Assembly: GCA_030267565.1 (NCBI GenBank)
Contig: BRXU01000003.1
Location: 6,175,001-6,239,000, forward strand
Length of the DNA stretch: 64,000 nucleotides
Reading direction: 5' to 3'
DNA from: Pleodorina starrii
Lineage: Eukaryota; Chlorophyta; Chlorophyceae; Chlamydomonadales; Volvocaceae
The translations under genes were made by a program, and so were the position numbers. The notes beneath the pieces are model-generated. The model ran no database searches, was not told where the DNA came from, and saw only the letters and a list, made by a program, of their open reading frames with translations. How positions within the stretch are numbered: the first letter of the stretch is position 1; every line of letters starts with the position of its first letter. Below are positions 14,301-25,335 of this stretch, in pieces.

Positions 14301-17300
14301 CCGAGGCGCGGCACCAGGCGCAGCTGTCCTCCATGCGCTCCATCCACCTGGAGGAGCAGCTGCGGATGAATCAGGAGCAGGTGGGCATTGCAGCGGCCTG
14401 CAACGGGTGCTTTTTTGGTGCCGTAACGGGGCCTCAGTCCCTGACCCCGGTGCGCGCCGCTGCTGCCTGCCTGCCTACCTCCCTGCCTGCCTACCTGTCC
14501 GCCTGCCTGCCTGTCGGACTGTCTGGCACGCCTCTGCCGCCGCCGCGCCATCCCTGGTTCCCTGCCGCAGGTGACGCAGCTGACCCAGACGCAGTCCGCC
14601 CGGCTGGACGATGCGGTGGGCGCCTGCGAGCGCGAGCGCCAGCGCGCCAACGAGCTGCAGGAGCGCCTCAGCCGGCTCAAGCAGCAGATGGAGGAGCAGG
14701 GCGCGGCGCTGGCGGCGGAGGCGCAGCAGCGCGCGGAGCGCGTCGCGGATCTGGAGGCACGCGGCCGCGAGCACGCTGCTGCATTGGACGCGCAGGCGCG
14801 CGAGCATGCAGCGGCGATGGAGGCGCAGGCGCGCGAGCACGCTGGCGCACTGGACGCGCAGGCGCGCGAGCACGCGGCGGCGATGGAGGCACAGACGCAC
14901 GTGCACGCCGCTGCGTTTAACGCGCAGGAACGAGAGCACGCCGCGCGCCTAGCGGATATGGAGGCCGCGCTGGCGGCGGCGCGGGCGCGCGACGCCGCCT
15001 CGGCGGCGGAGGCGGAGGCCGCCCGCGGCGAGGCGGAGGCGCTGCGGGCGGAGCTGGCGCAGCTGGGGGCCAAGCTGGAGGAGGAGGGCGGCGCGAAGCA
15101 GCAGCTGTGCCTGGAGGTGGCGCGGTGCGGGCAGGCCGTGGGCGAGGCGCGGGGCGAGGCGGAGCGCCTGCGCGGCCAGGTCGCGACGCTGACGGCGCAG
15201 CTGGCGGAGGGGGAGCGCGCGCGGGCGCTGCTGGTTTCGGAGGCAGCGCGCGCGGCGGAGGCGCGCGGCGCGGCAGAGGCGGCGCGCGCTTCGCTGCAGG
15301 CGGAGGCACAGGACCTGGCGGGCCGGTTGGATATCGTGGAGAACGCGTATGCGGTGCTGCGGAGCGAGAGTCTGGACTTGACGGCGGAGTTGGAGGCGGC
15401 ACGGGAGGAGCGCCGCGCTGCGGAGGACCGGGCGGCGCGGCTGGAGGCGTCTCTGAGCGCGACGGAGGAGGCGGTGGGGCAGCTGCAGCTGCACTTGGCG
15501 CAGGCGCAGGCGCAAGGCCCCCGGGCAGGGGATGACGAGGCGGCGGGAGGGGAGCGCGCGTCCGCTGCGACGAGAGTCGGGCCTGGCAGCAGCAGTGGCG
15601 ACGGCGGCGACGGCAGTGGAGACCGGCAGGGGGCGGGAGCTGTTTCAGGGCCGGCGGACTCCAGTACGCAGGTACGGATGGCGGCCGCGGCTGAGGCGCT
15701 GAGGAGGAGGATGTGGTTGTGGCGGCGTGCAGTGGTTCCCATTCCCCACTGCTTTTGGCTCTGGGCGGGGTTTCTGGGGCGTATGGCGTGTGGAAGGCAG
15801 GTGAGGCTCCTCTGCGCCACGGCTCTCCTGCGCGGCCGGCTCCTGGCACACAGGACAAACCGCACCCGTTCTGGTTCTGCGTCGCGGCGTGGACACGCCG
15901 TGTACGCCTTGCGCGTGATATGAATGTTTGCGCTGTTTGCCGCGCCCGCAGGAGGAGGAGCTGATCGACCTAAGGTGCCACTCCCCCGATCCCCCGCCGG
16001 CGGCCGGCCTGCTGCCGCCGCCGCCTCCGCCGCCGCTGCTGGAGCCTCCGCAGCTGAGCCTGCAGCACGCGGCCATGGCGCAGCTGCTGGCCGACTGTAA
16101 CGCGCTCCGGGAGCAGCGCGACACGGCGGTTTCGGAGCTGCAGCAGGCCGCGGCGGCGCTGCAGGCTGCGGACGGCCGCGCGGCGGAGCTGGCCAGGGCG
16201 AACGAGCTGCTCAACGTAAGAGAGAGGGAGGGAGGATTTGCGGGGGGGCGCGCGAGGGGTGCTGTGATGCATCCGGGTTTGAACCTGAACCAGTCCTGTG
16301 CACCCGGTTGCCGTGCTGAGTTCCGGTGCCGCGGTGCGTCAGTGTTTCTCCTACGGTATGGAGGGCCCCAAGACTCGGCTCCTCGGCCATACCTCTCTCT
16401 GTCTCCCATCGGCTTCTTTCCCACAGGAGGAGGTGGCGCGCCTGCAGACGCTGGTGGTCGCCGCCACGACCGCCGTTGAGCACATGCAGCTGCAGCGACA
16501 ACAGCAGCAGCAGGCCGTCGCCGCCACCACCGCCGCTGCCGCTGCCGGCGGCTGCGCCGCCGCAGGCCGGCAGCCCGACGCCGGGACTGCTGGTCCAAAG
16601 GCCGACGGCGCGGCGCCTGCCCGGGTGCAGCTGGAGAGTCGCGAATCGCAGACGGATGCGGTGGCTTCGGTCCCGGGCGTGGCGTCGACGGACAGCGGCG
16701 CCGGTCAGCGGCTGGGAGGGGGAGGTGAGGCGTCGGGTGCGGGCGCAGCGGCGGCGGCGGCTGCGGCGGGCCAGACCGAGTCGGCGGCGTACGCCGTCCT
16801 TATTCGGGCGCTCAGTGACCACGCCGCCATGGAACGCCAGGTCGCAGCGCTGCAGGTGGGATGCGGCCATGGCTGGATTGTTGCAACCGACGTTTTGCTG
16901 TCTTTTCGTGCAAAAAAAGAGCGTACGTACGGCCTTTGATGCGGCCTTGCCCGAATGAATTAGCAAGCGCCGCAGTTGCGTGCCTGTCTGGTCATTAGCA
17001 TTTCCCCAGGCAGCAACGCATTACGCATCGCATCTGTCAGGCGGTGTCATGACGAAATTTTGGCGTCCCACCCTAGCATCCTGGCGGTTCCGGATGTGTG
17101 TGTTCGTGGCTGTCGCGCTTGCTGCTGCTTCTTGCAATCTTGCGGCACGAATACAGTCCGCGGCTCCATTACCCTGAAGGGGAGTGGGGACACGCACCAT
17201 GACCCCCTCAAAAGGCTTGAAGAAACTCGGCGAAGCGGAGTATTGTTGACAACCCGAGCTGCTACCCGTCCACCCGAGAGAGCGAGAGAGACACGCAGCA

Positions 17301-20300
17301 TTTGCCACCCCTGCTCGCTGTGCGCCCCCTTGCCCGCGCGGGACGCAGGCCGAGCTGCAGATCGCACTGGCCGCCAAGACAGACCTGGAGCGCGACGTGC
17401 AGGAGCTCCGAAACCAGGTCGCCGCCCTGCAACAGTCGGCCCCGGCCGCCAAACCCACGGAGGGCCACGCCAGTGTCGGCGTGCCGCCGGACGCCGCCAG
17501 CCCCCACACAGACGCGGCCCCACCGGCCGCCGCGGTTGGGGGAACGAGCGAGCCCCAAGCGGAAGCGGACGGGGCAGCACCCAAAGAAGCGGCGGCGGCG
17601 CTGGCAGCACCGCAGCCGGCGGCGCTGGGGTCAGAGGCCGACGGCCTGGAGCAGCTGCGTCGCCAAGTGGAGGAGCTGGCGGCGGCGCTGCAGGCGGCGC
17701 GGCGGGACGCGGCCGCTGCCGACGAGCGCGCGGCACGGGCGCAGGACCGCGAGGAGCAGCTATCGCGCGACCTCGCCGGCGCGCGGCAGAGCGAGCTGCA
17801 GGCGCTGCGCGCCGCCCTGGCGGAGCGGGCGGCCGTGGCCGAGGAGCTGGCGGGCTTGCGGCAGCAGCAGCAGCAGCCGGCTGCGGCACCGGAAGGGAAG
17901 ACGCCCTTGGCGCCGCCGGCTGCGGCCGCGGCCGCGGCCGCCGAGGCGGGCTCTGGGTCCAGCTCCGGGCCCGGGTCCGCGAGCAACGCGACGCTTCCGC
18001 GGGAGCCGCCCGCGGGCGAGGGCCGGGTTGCAGGCCCGCAGCAATGCGGGCTGCCGCACGGCGGCGGCGGCGCCGCCGCCGCCGCCGCCTCGCAGCCTGG
18101 CGAAGCCACCGGCGCCGGCGCCGGGGAGCAGTTGACCCTGGCCCTCAACTCGCCTGGCAAGCCGGGCAGTGAGGGCACTGCAAGCGACGACAGCAGCGGC
18201 GACGGCGGCGGCGCGGATGCGGCGGCCCAGGCCCAGGCGGAGGTGGAGGCGGCGATGTCGGTTCGCATCATGGAGCTTGAGTTGGAGCGGGACCGCGCGC
18301 AGCAGCAGCTGGCGGCGGCGGAGGCGTCGGTGCAGGAGCGGCTGGCGGTGCAGCTGGAGGCGCTGCTGCAGCGGCAGGGCCAGGAGCGGCGGGAGCGGCG
18401 GGCGGAGGAGCTGCAGCGGCTGCAGGAGCTGCGGGGCGAGTACGCGGCGCTGGAGGGGCACCTGCAGGTAAGTGGGGATGGGGGTGGCAAGGGCCGGGGT
18501 GTGTGCCGGTATGTATGTGAGGGCAACGGCAAGGATGGAGGAGGGAACGGAAGGGATGTTGGGCGGAGCCCCGCGTCCTTTTTCGTGTGTCGCCACTGCC
18601 GCGCGGGTTGCCTGCCCGCATGCTGCGGCGCTTTGCACGCTGTCTCACGTTCGTTTGTCGCGCAGCTGCGCCCGGTTGCGGCACAGACCCTTGAAGAGGA
18701 AATCGAGGGGCTGGTCCTCTCGCCCCCCTCCCTCCCGCCGCGGTCCATCGTGCGCAGGCGGAGCTGCAGCGCGCACAGGCGGCCTCGGCGCAGGCCGCGG
18801 CGGAGCTGCGCGAGTGTAAGGAGGCGCTGCGCGCGGCGGAGCGCCAGGCGGGCGAGGCGGTGCAGGAGGCGCTCAAGTCAGCGCAGCAGGCCTCCTCCTA
18901 CCAGGCGCAGGCGCTGACGCTGCGGAAGCGGCTGGAGCAGCAGCAGCAGCAGCAGCAAGGGAGGAGCGTTAGCAGCAGCAGCGGCGGCGGTGACCTCCTG
19001 CGGACTTCGCTGTCTGCGCCGGCTGCCGCCATGGCCGCCGCAGCCCCACCTCGAGCGCAGTCCGAGGGCGGCGGCGGCGCCGTCACGCGGCCGCAGCCTC
19101 AGTCCTCGGCCCCAGCAGCCTCCGCGGCGGCAGCTTCCGCGGCTGCGGCTCAGGCTGACGTGAAGCCAACCGCTTCGGATGCGGCTGCGGCTGCAGCAGC
19201 CGCCGCCGCCGCTGCCAAGGCTGCGGCGGCTGCTGCGGCGGCGCAGGAGGAGCAGCGGAAGGCGATGGAATCGGAGCTGCAGTCGCTGCGCCGGCAGTGC
19301 GCCTCGCTTGAGAGGCAGCACGCGGCGCAGCAGGAGGAGCTTCAGCGGGCGCAGGGCAAGCTGGCGTCGGTTGAGGGTCGGCATGCCGCGGCCGTGAGGC
19401 AGGTGCGTATGTGTGGCGGTGGCGGTGGCGGTGGCCGAAAGGGGCAGCAGCGGGCCGGTCGTTCTGGCGGCTGCTGAGGAAGGGATGGGAAGGGAGCTCG
19501 GTCTGAGTGGCCGCGGTCTGCGGTTTGGGGACAGCCTGTCGTTATCGCACCCGCGGTACTCCACCGTCTGCTTCCGCTGCGCCTCCTGCCTCCCCTTCAC
19601 CGTCTGACTCCGCCTCACTGTCTGCCTGTGCCTCTGTGCCTCCGCCTCCGCCGCCTGCCTTGCCCCTGCCTCCGCCCCCGCCCCCGCCCCCAGGTGGAGA
19701 CCCTCACGGGCGAGCTGCGCACCCGCGAGCGCCTCGACGCGGGCGAGCTGCAGGCCCGCGTGGCGCAGCAGGCCGCCGCGGACGCGAGGCTGCTGGTGGA
19801 GTTGCGCACCCAGCTGCGCGACTGCCAGGAGCGGCTGGAGCGATCCAGGGAGGAGCTTGGGCAGGCGCGGGCGGAGCTCCAGCGCGCGCGCGCGGAGAGC
19901 CAGGCGGCGGCAGCGGTGGCGGCGGCGCACGCCCGGGCGCGCAGCGCGTCGCCGCGGGCGGCCGGCCGCGGTGGCGACCTGCCCGGCTCGCCGGTGTCGC
20001 TGGCGCACGGCATCCCGGGACGGCTGGATGGGGATGGCGATGAGGGGGGTGAGGGCGGAGCGCGGCGGGTGGGGCAGGCGAGCGCGGAGGCGGTGCAGAC
20101 GGCGGTGCGGCGCGTGCTGGCGACGCTGCTGGCCGGCGGGCGGGGGCTGGGAGACAGCAGCAGCAGTGGCGGCGGCGGCGGCGGTGGGGGCAGCAGCAGC
20201 GGCGGCACTGGAGCTAGCACAGAAGGCGAGGAACTGTTGGCTGCGCGGCTTGGCCTGGTGCAGGGCCGGCGGCTGCCGCTGCCTTGGCGACCGCAGCAGC

Positions 20301-23300
20301 AGCAGCAGCAGCAGGGCTACGGCGGCGACTCCAGCTCTTCTGAGGATGATGAGGATGAGGATGGCGTGTCCATGGAGGAGGGCGATGGAACGGATTTTGC
20401 GGCGTTGGAGAGCCTGGGACTGGGGGAGTTGCTCAGCAGGGATGTTCTCAGCCTGCTGCAGCAGCGCCGCCGTCAGGCGGCGGCGGCGCCGGGGAGTGGC
20501 GCCGCCCACGGCCAGCTCGCGGCGTGGCGTGGCGGCGCCGCCGCCGCCGCCGCGCCGACGGCGGTGGCGGCATGCCAGACAGACCCGGTCCCAGAGTACG
20601 GCTCGCTGGCGCCCATGTCCCGCGTCAACGCCGCCGCCAGCCACCTTTCGGAGTTGCAGCAGCAGCAGTCGGAGCTGCTGTCGAGTGTGGCGGCGCTGCG
20701 CTGCCAGGCGGCGGAGGCGGAGGCGCTGGCGGCGGCGCGCACGTCGCGCGTGGCGGAGCTGCAGACGCGGGAGCAGCAGCTGAGGGACATGTGCGGCTCG
20801 TTGCAGCGGCAGGCGGAGGAGAGTCTGTGGCAGCTGGAGGTGCGCGGCGGGCCGGGTACCGGTACTTAGGGTTGTGGGTGTGCTCAGTCGCGTTGGTCTG
20901 CGCGCGGACCCGGCGGGACCGGGTCCCTCATTGACGACAACCTCGTCTGCCCCTTCTTACCTACCTACTTACCTTTCCACCCACTCACTCATCTTCCTGC
21001 CTGCTCACCCACTCGTTTTCCTGCCCGCCTACGCGCCTGACCGCCTGCCCATCCACCCACTCACCCATCCGCCTGCCCTTTTTCCGCAGGACACTTTCGA
21101 GCGCTGCCGGGCGCAAGCCGACGCGGCGCGCGGCGCGCTGGAGACGGACTGCCAGAAGCTGCGCGCGGCGCGAGAGGACCTGGCGGCCGACCTGACGGCG
21201 GCGGCGGTACTGCTGCGCGACTGCATGGGCGCGCTGCGACTGGGCCGGGTGTCGCTGCAGGCGCACCGGGCGGTGGATGCCGCGTTGACCAACCTGACGG
21301 AGGCGGCGACGACGGACCCCGGCGGCGTTGGGTCGCAGGTCAGTTGGACTGGGCGCGCGCGCGGCGGGCTGGGTTGGGCTGGGCTGAGTTTGGCAGGGGA
21401 TGGGCTGGTCGCGTGCGTGGTGGGCTGGGCCGGACGGGGCGGGGCTAAAGCTGATGGACGTCGCCCACGAGCCTCCAGCTCCATCCCATGCGGGGGATGG
21501 CTTCCGGCATGTGGTTGTGAGTGGTTTAGTTGCGCCTTAGGGTTATATGGCTCTCCCAGGGGGGCCTCCGCCTGCCTGCTGCCACCACCAACGTTTTTTG
21601 GTGGTGGTGGTGGTGGTGGTGGGTGGCGGAGGCGGAGGCGCCCTCCTTAAGCCTGGAGCCAGCTGTAACAGAACTAACCGCCAACAAATAACCGCCAACC
21701 GCAGGTGCTGCAACACGTCAAGGTGGTGTTCAGCTGCATGGCGGAGCTCTGCGGCCGAGCCGAGGCGCTGGCGGCGGCCGTTGGCCCGCTAGCCACGCAG
21801 CTCGGCACGCAGCTCGCCGCCGCCGCCGCCGTCGCCGCCGCCCCGCGGGCTCACGTCGCCGCCGCCGCCGCCGCCGCCCCGACTGACCCGTGGGTCGCCA
21901 GGCTGCTGGCTCCCGGGCAGGACGACACGGACACGATGTCACCCATGGCGCAATGGCGGGGCTCGACTAAGCTGCAGCGGCAGCACGGCCAGCCGGCGAG
22001 GCGCGGGGCCGACGTCTCCGGCCCCGCCCCGATCGGCTCGCCCTTCTCGGTTCTCCTGGAGGACAGGGCAGCCCCTGGCTCCAGTCCCTGGCGGGGAGGG
22101 CCAGCGGCTGACCGCGGCTTCCGCGGCTTTGGGACGGCACTCCCGCAGGCGCGGGCGGCGCCGGCGGCGCCAGCTGTGGGCGAGGATGTGCAGCTGGCGC
22201 TGCATCGGGCTTATCAGCAGCTGCACACGCGCGCTCGGAAGGTCGGCCAGATGCTCCGGGCGATGGAGGCGGGGGAGCAGCTGCCAGGTGAGTGGGCGAG
22301 GAGGCGGGAGGGCGGGGCTGGAGGGCGGAAATCCGTCATTGGAGAGCACAGCTACTGGGGAGTGCGGTTACGGAAGGGCCCGCGGCGAGGCGAAGCGACG
22401 GGGCCCGCGTGTGCTGCGCGGGCCCTTCGCCTCCCCAACCCCGCGAAGGGCCCCCTGTCCACTTGCGTCACTCCTCGTTCGTGTCCGGCTGCCTGGCTTC
22501 ATCACCCCTACGTCCCCACGTCCCCACGTCGCTGCGTGCGACAGCCGAGCTGCTGCACGAGGGCTTCCAGCAGCTGTGGAGCAGCGCCGAGGAGCAACTG
22601 GGGGACCTGATACGCATGGCCAGCGGCGGCGACGCCGCCGCGGCGGGACCCCTCCAGCCCCTGCCCCTGGACAGCGGCAACCCACCCGCTGCTGCTGCCG
22701 CCGCCGCCGCACCGCTGCGGCCGGGTCGTTCCACTGTTGCGACGGCGGCGGCAGTGGCTGCACCGAGCGATCGCCATGGCCTGAACCACACCAGCGAGAA
22801 CCGCAGCTGCCTTAGCATGGTGGTGGCGCCTGCCGGCCGCGCAGCCAGCGCCGCGACGGCGGCGGCGGCGGCGACCAACGGCGCTCCTGTGGGCAGGGCG
22901 CCCCTGGCGCCGGTGCACAACCTCATGTCTGAAGAGCCGGGTGGGGTCCACCAGCACCAACACAGCCACAACGCTCAGGGCAAGCCCAAGCGGGGCGCGG
23001 CCGCAGCGGCGGCGCCGGCGGCCGCCGCCAACCGTCGGGCCAACTTGGCGGGAAAGGTGTCTGGGACACTGGATGGCGGCAGCGGCTCAGACACGCGCGA
23101 CGCGCCGGTGGCAGCATCGGGGCCGTCGTCGAAGGCGGACGCGGAAGTCCGAGAGGAGCAGCAGCAGCAGCAGCAGGGGCAGGGGCAGCATCGGTCGCCG
23201 CGCCGAGGGGCTTTTGGGTCGCCGTCGAGGCAAGCAGCCCGGCTCGCCCAGCAGTCGCGGCGGCAGCCGCAGCAGCAGCGGCAGCAGCCGCAGCAGCAAC

Positions 23301-23533
23301 CGCAGCAGCCGGAGGACTATGCAGCGGGCTATGGACAGGAGCCAGCGCTGGGCAAGAAGCCGCCGCCGCCGCCAGCGCAAGCTGCTGTTGGGCCGCGGGG
23401 TGGCGGGGCGGCGCTGGGGCCCGGCTCCGGCCCCGGCTCCGGCCCACAGCAGGATCTTCAGCGCCGGAGCATCGAGAAGCAGTTGCAGCACGTGCTGAGC
23501 CTCGCCAAGGGTCTACAAGCCAAGAACCGGTAG
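98..23533 (+). CDS. Giant multi-exon coiled-coil protein (about 4,050 aa), function unknown
   Basis: Thirty-eight exons joined at GT-AG sites keep one open frame to the TAG at 23531-23533; the summed length (12,162 nt) divides by three. The protein is dominated by Ala/Glu/Gln/Arg/Leu heptad-like segments typical of long coiled coils, with Ala-, Gly-, Gln- and Pro-rich linkers. It has no signal peptide, membrane segment or catalytic domain that I recognise. Length and composition would suit a structural scaffold (basal body, centrosome, Golgi or cytoskeletal tether), but nothing in the sequence identifies one, so I give no name. The first exon has an ATG at 98 with an in-frame stop at 29-31. 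The AG at 91-92 could instead be a splice acceptor, which would place the true start outside the window. Thirty-two of 37 introns are phase 0 and about twenty exons end in CAG. The exon at 2751-2786 is the least certain. Existence of the gene is firm; its identity is unknown. Confidence 0.85.
1654..1696. repeat. 14-bp perfect inverted repeat (hairpin) in intron
   Basis: The arm TGTTACGTACAGGA at 1654-1667 is matched by its reverse complement at 1683-1696, with a 15-bp spacer that itself contains TACGTAAC. It lies in the intron 1537-1954 and has a lower GC content than its surroundings. It may be a remnant of a small inverted-repeat element. Confidence 0.7.
2629..2662 (-). repeat. Dispersed ~50-bp element, copy D (partial, inverted)
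   Basis: Reverse complement of the 3' half of the element (GATACCGCAGCGACGGGACG core next to an A-rich end). It lies in the intron 2531-2750. Confidence 0.55.
3955..4113 (+). repeat. CCTGCCT/CCCT pyrimidine tract in intron
   Basis: A degenerate run of CCCTCC and CCTGCCT units fills the end of the intron 3562-4114 and runs into the acceptor CTATAG. It acts as an extended polypyrimidine tract. Confidence 0.7.
4847..4905 (+). repeat. (ATT)n microsatellite in intron
   Basis: About twenty ATT triplets form an isolated AT-rich block within otherwise GC-rich sequence. It lies in the intron 4795-5021 of the coiled-coil gene. Confidence 0.95.
4961..5011 (+). repeat. Dispersed ~50-bp element, copy A
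   Basis: Shares GGTCCGTTCGCTAACGCCGT and a downstream CGCTGCGGYATCTTCTTTT-type end with copies at 58425 and, inverted, at 60917. The copy at 2629 matches the right half only. It lies in the intron 4795-5021 of the coiled-coil gene. Confidence 0.7.
5742..13821 (+). CDS. Coiled-coil gene, central part: exons 14-28
   Basis: Exons at 5742-6164, 6390-6671, 6983-7018, 7331-7528, 7782-7832, 8233-8337, 8715-8861, 9175-9279, 9802-10212, 10497-10688, 10942-11469, 11628-11763, 12172-12716, 13045-13431 and 13717-13821. This is the densest coiled-coil region; most exons encode uninterrupted heptads rich in Ala, Glu and Arg and end in CAG. The exon 10942-11469 carries a Gln-rich block at about 11161-11277 made of CAG/CAA codons interrupted by Ala. 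The exon 11628-11763 ends one base into a Gly codon that is completed at 12172. Every junction keeps the frame, which makes this part of the model strong despite very small exons (36 and 51 nt). Confidence 0.85.
9002..9029 (+). repeat. (CA)n microsatellite in intron
   Basis: About fourteen CA dinucleotides, preceded about 30 bp upstream by a (GT)n run (8958-8974). Together they form a GT...AC pair able to fold back inside the intron 8862-9174. Confidence 0.9.
11521..11616 (+). repeat. CCAAC/CCCAA pentamer-rich tract in intron
   Basis: A degenerate array of CCAACC-type units just upstream of the acceptor of exon 11628-11763. It resembles, but does not match, plant-type telomere repeats because it lacks the CCCTAA core. 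Confidence 0.8.
13580..13702 (+). repeat. 20-bp minisatellite (about 6 copies) in intron
   Basis: The unit CGCCTCTCGGCCCATGACCG repeats about six times with a few substitutions, ending 14 bp before exon 13717-13821. The unit contains CGGCCCAT, a circular form of the satellite unit found at 34389-49245; this may be coincidence. Confidence 0.85.
14255..23533 (+). CDS. Coiled-coil gene, 3' part: exons 29-38
   Basis: Exons at 14255-14380, 14571-15671, 15952-16215, 16427-16855, 17349-18467, 18758-19402, 19694-20839, 21090-21338, 21705-22287 and 22545-23533. The 1.1-kb exon at 14571 holds the longest unbroken coiled coil and includes a short internal repeat of the type EHAAALDAQAR/EHAAAMEAQAR (about 14770-14900). 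Later exons alternate coiled coil with Ala/Gly/Ser-rich linkers and an acidic patch (SSEDDEDEDG, about 20333-20365). The last exon is Gln/Pro-rich and ends in a short basic helix (SIEKQLQHVLSLAKGLQAKN) before the stop. A repeated ESQTD/ACQTD-like motif occurs near 16650 and 20570; its meaning is unknown. Confidence 0.85.
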
Positions 23534-25335
23534 TAGTAGCAGTAGTAGTAATGGCTCTTAGTGGGCTGGAGCTAGTAGGCTGCGTTGAGGGGCCCCGGCG
23601 GGTTTCTACGCCGTTGGCATTAGGGTTCAGCTGGGTGGGTGGGTGGAGGGCGGAAGGAAGGGGGGGGGAGGGAAGCGCGCGCACGCGGCGTGCGTAGCGT
23701 TTGCGCCAACGGCGTCGGAAGTGCATTCCTTCCTGGGGGCATACCGGTAAATAAGAGTGTATAGCTGGCTACACGAAGTCGCAGAGAGTGCACGGCGAAC
23801 ACAAAGCTTTGGACAAATGCCAAAGCTTCTGGACGGTGTCGTCCCGGCTCCAGAGCCCGGCACCAATGTGTTGTTGGCTGTGAGCTTGCGCCGTTGCGAC
23901 ACCGCAGCGGTGCGACGACACGACGCGGCATGACGCCACCCCCGCCAGCTTCGCGCACCGCATTTCTTGGCCAAGCACCGCCCAGTGGCGGCGGCGGCGG
24001 GGCGTGTGTCTTTGCGTCACGTCACGTCGAGGTGACACGTCGCGGCATCCAACGATGCCTTATGAGCGAACGAAGCCACTGGGGGGGGCCGTGTGGGCGC
24101 GGTTTGGGGGGTGCCATCGCACACAGCTGTTGAACGCGGATGTCCTCTACATGACTACCTGTGCCCGGTATTATTTATGTTTTTGTTCATTGTGGCATTG
24201 TGTGTGGAGGAGCTTGGGTGTACCATGTGGAAGTGTGGCGATGACAGGAGAGGGGCAGGGGGCGATTCCCGTGACATCCACCGCCGGTTTGTGCTGCAGG
24301 TCACCCTCGTTAATGCGTGACCGCTGGCGCAGCGTCAGGCGTGCCTGGGCGCTCGTGCCGTTTGTTGTGCCGTCGGCAAAACTCTCGTCCGTCGGGACGG
24401 GTCGGGATTGGTCCGGCCTCCGGCGTCGACGCGGTCGCCGCGGTCGCAGCCCATCAGCTATGGGTTAGGGACTTCGGTACGCTCTGTAAATGTTGCTGGG
24501 TCCGTTAGCCAGGGCCGCTTCCTTCGCTGCTTGTTGTTCGCCCTTCAACTCCTCCATGCGTGCACGGACGACGCGGACACTTGCATAGGTTGGGGAGGTG
24601 GGCTTTGGTTTGGTCCAAGGCAAAGCCGTCGGGCTCGGCAAGACGATGTACGGTGTACGGTATCCACGCACATGCGATTGGCTGGATGACTGTGTCTGGA
24701 GACGCCCCGGGCGCGGCCACGGTGGTACCGTATCCCGGCGGGGGCAGGGAAGAGCCGATATCCAAGGCCAGGAGCGGGCAGCGGAGCCAGGCGGAGCCGA
24801 TGTGGCGTTTGGGGGTGAGAATTGCAGACTGCCCCGACTCAGATCTCTCCGAGCGTTTGCGTCGGCTGATCGCATTGCTGCAAGTCATGCGTAATGATCC
24901 TGTGGACGTTGCATGTACGAAAAACGACGGCACTATGCCTGAGGCCGTCAGGCCAGCGCTGGAAAGAGATATGTTGGTGGAAGTACGAGCGGCTACCTAC
25001 GACAAGCCTCCTCTGCCATCACCTTTCCTTCAGCTGAAGTCCTGAAGACGATTGCCAGTACGGTGATTGGCTGATTGCCTGTACGGCGTCAACCGCTAAG
25101 CTGACTTTCGTTCTCAGCTCTCGAGCTCCGGTAGCAAACTTTTTGTTATCGAGTTGAACTTTAGTCCTCTGTGCTTGCTTTAGCGAAGTCCATTTTACCG
25201 ATCACGTATCGAGAGTCCAAGAACCCGAGCGTGCAGTATCACAAGTTCCTTCATACGGATCGAAGCTAATTAGCTCTGCGAGTATTTTTCTAGTACGGTG
25301 CAAGTGCGCGCAGTGCTTACCTACTTAAATAGGGT
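23534..25335. other. Intergenic region between coiled-coil and desulfhydrase genes
   Basis: About 1.8 kb. It begins with a short (TAG)n run directly after the stop codon and probably holds the 3' UTR of the coiled-coil gene. The last few hundred bases are less GC-rich and should hold the promoter and 5' UTR of the D-cysteine desulfhydrase gene. Open frames here are short, overlap on both strands and have no splice support. I see no gene. Confidence 0.6.
24485..24489 (+). terminator. TGTAA poly(A) signal candidate, coiled-coil gene
   Basis: First TGTAA on the plus strand after the stop at 23533, which would give a 3' UTR of about 950 nt. TGTAA is the usual polyadenylation signal of chlamydomonad algae. 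The distance is long, so the assignment is tentative. Confidence 0.35.

Noticed and set aside
24505..25045. Frames of 90-160 codons in the intergenic region before the desulfhydrase gene
   Set aside because: They overlap each other on both strands, have no recognisable domain and no splice partners.
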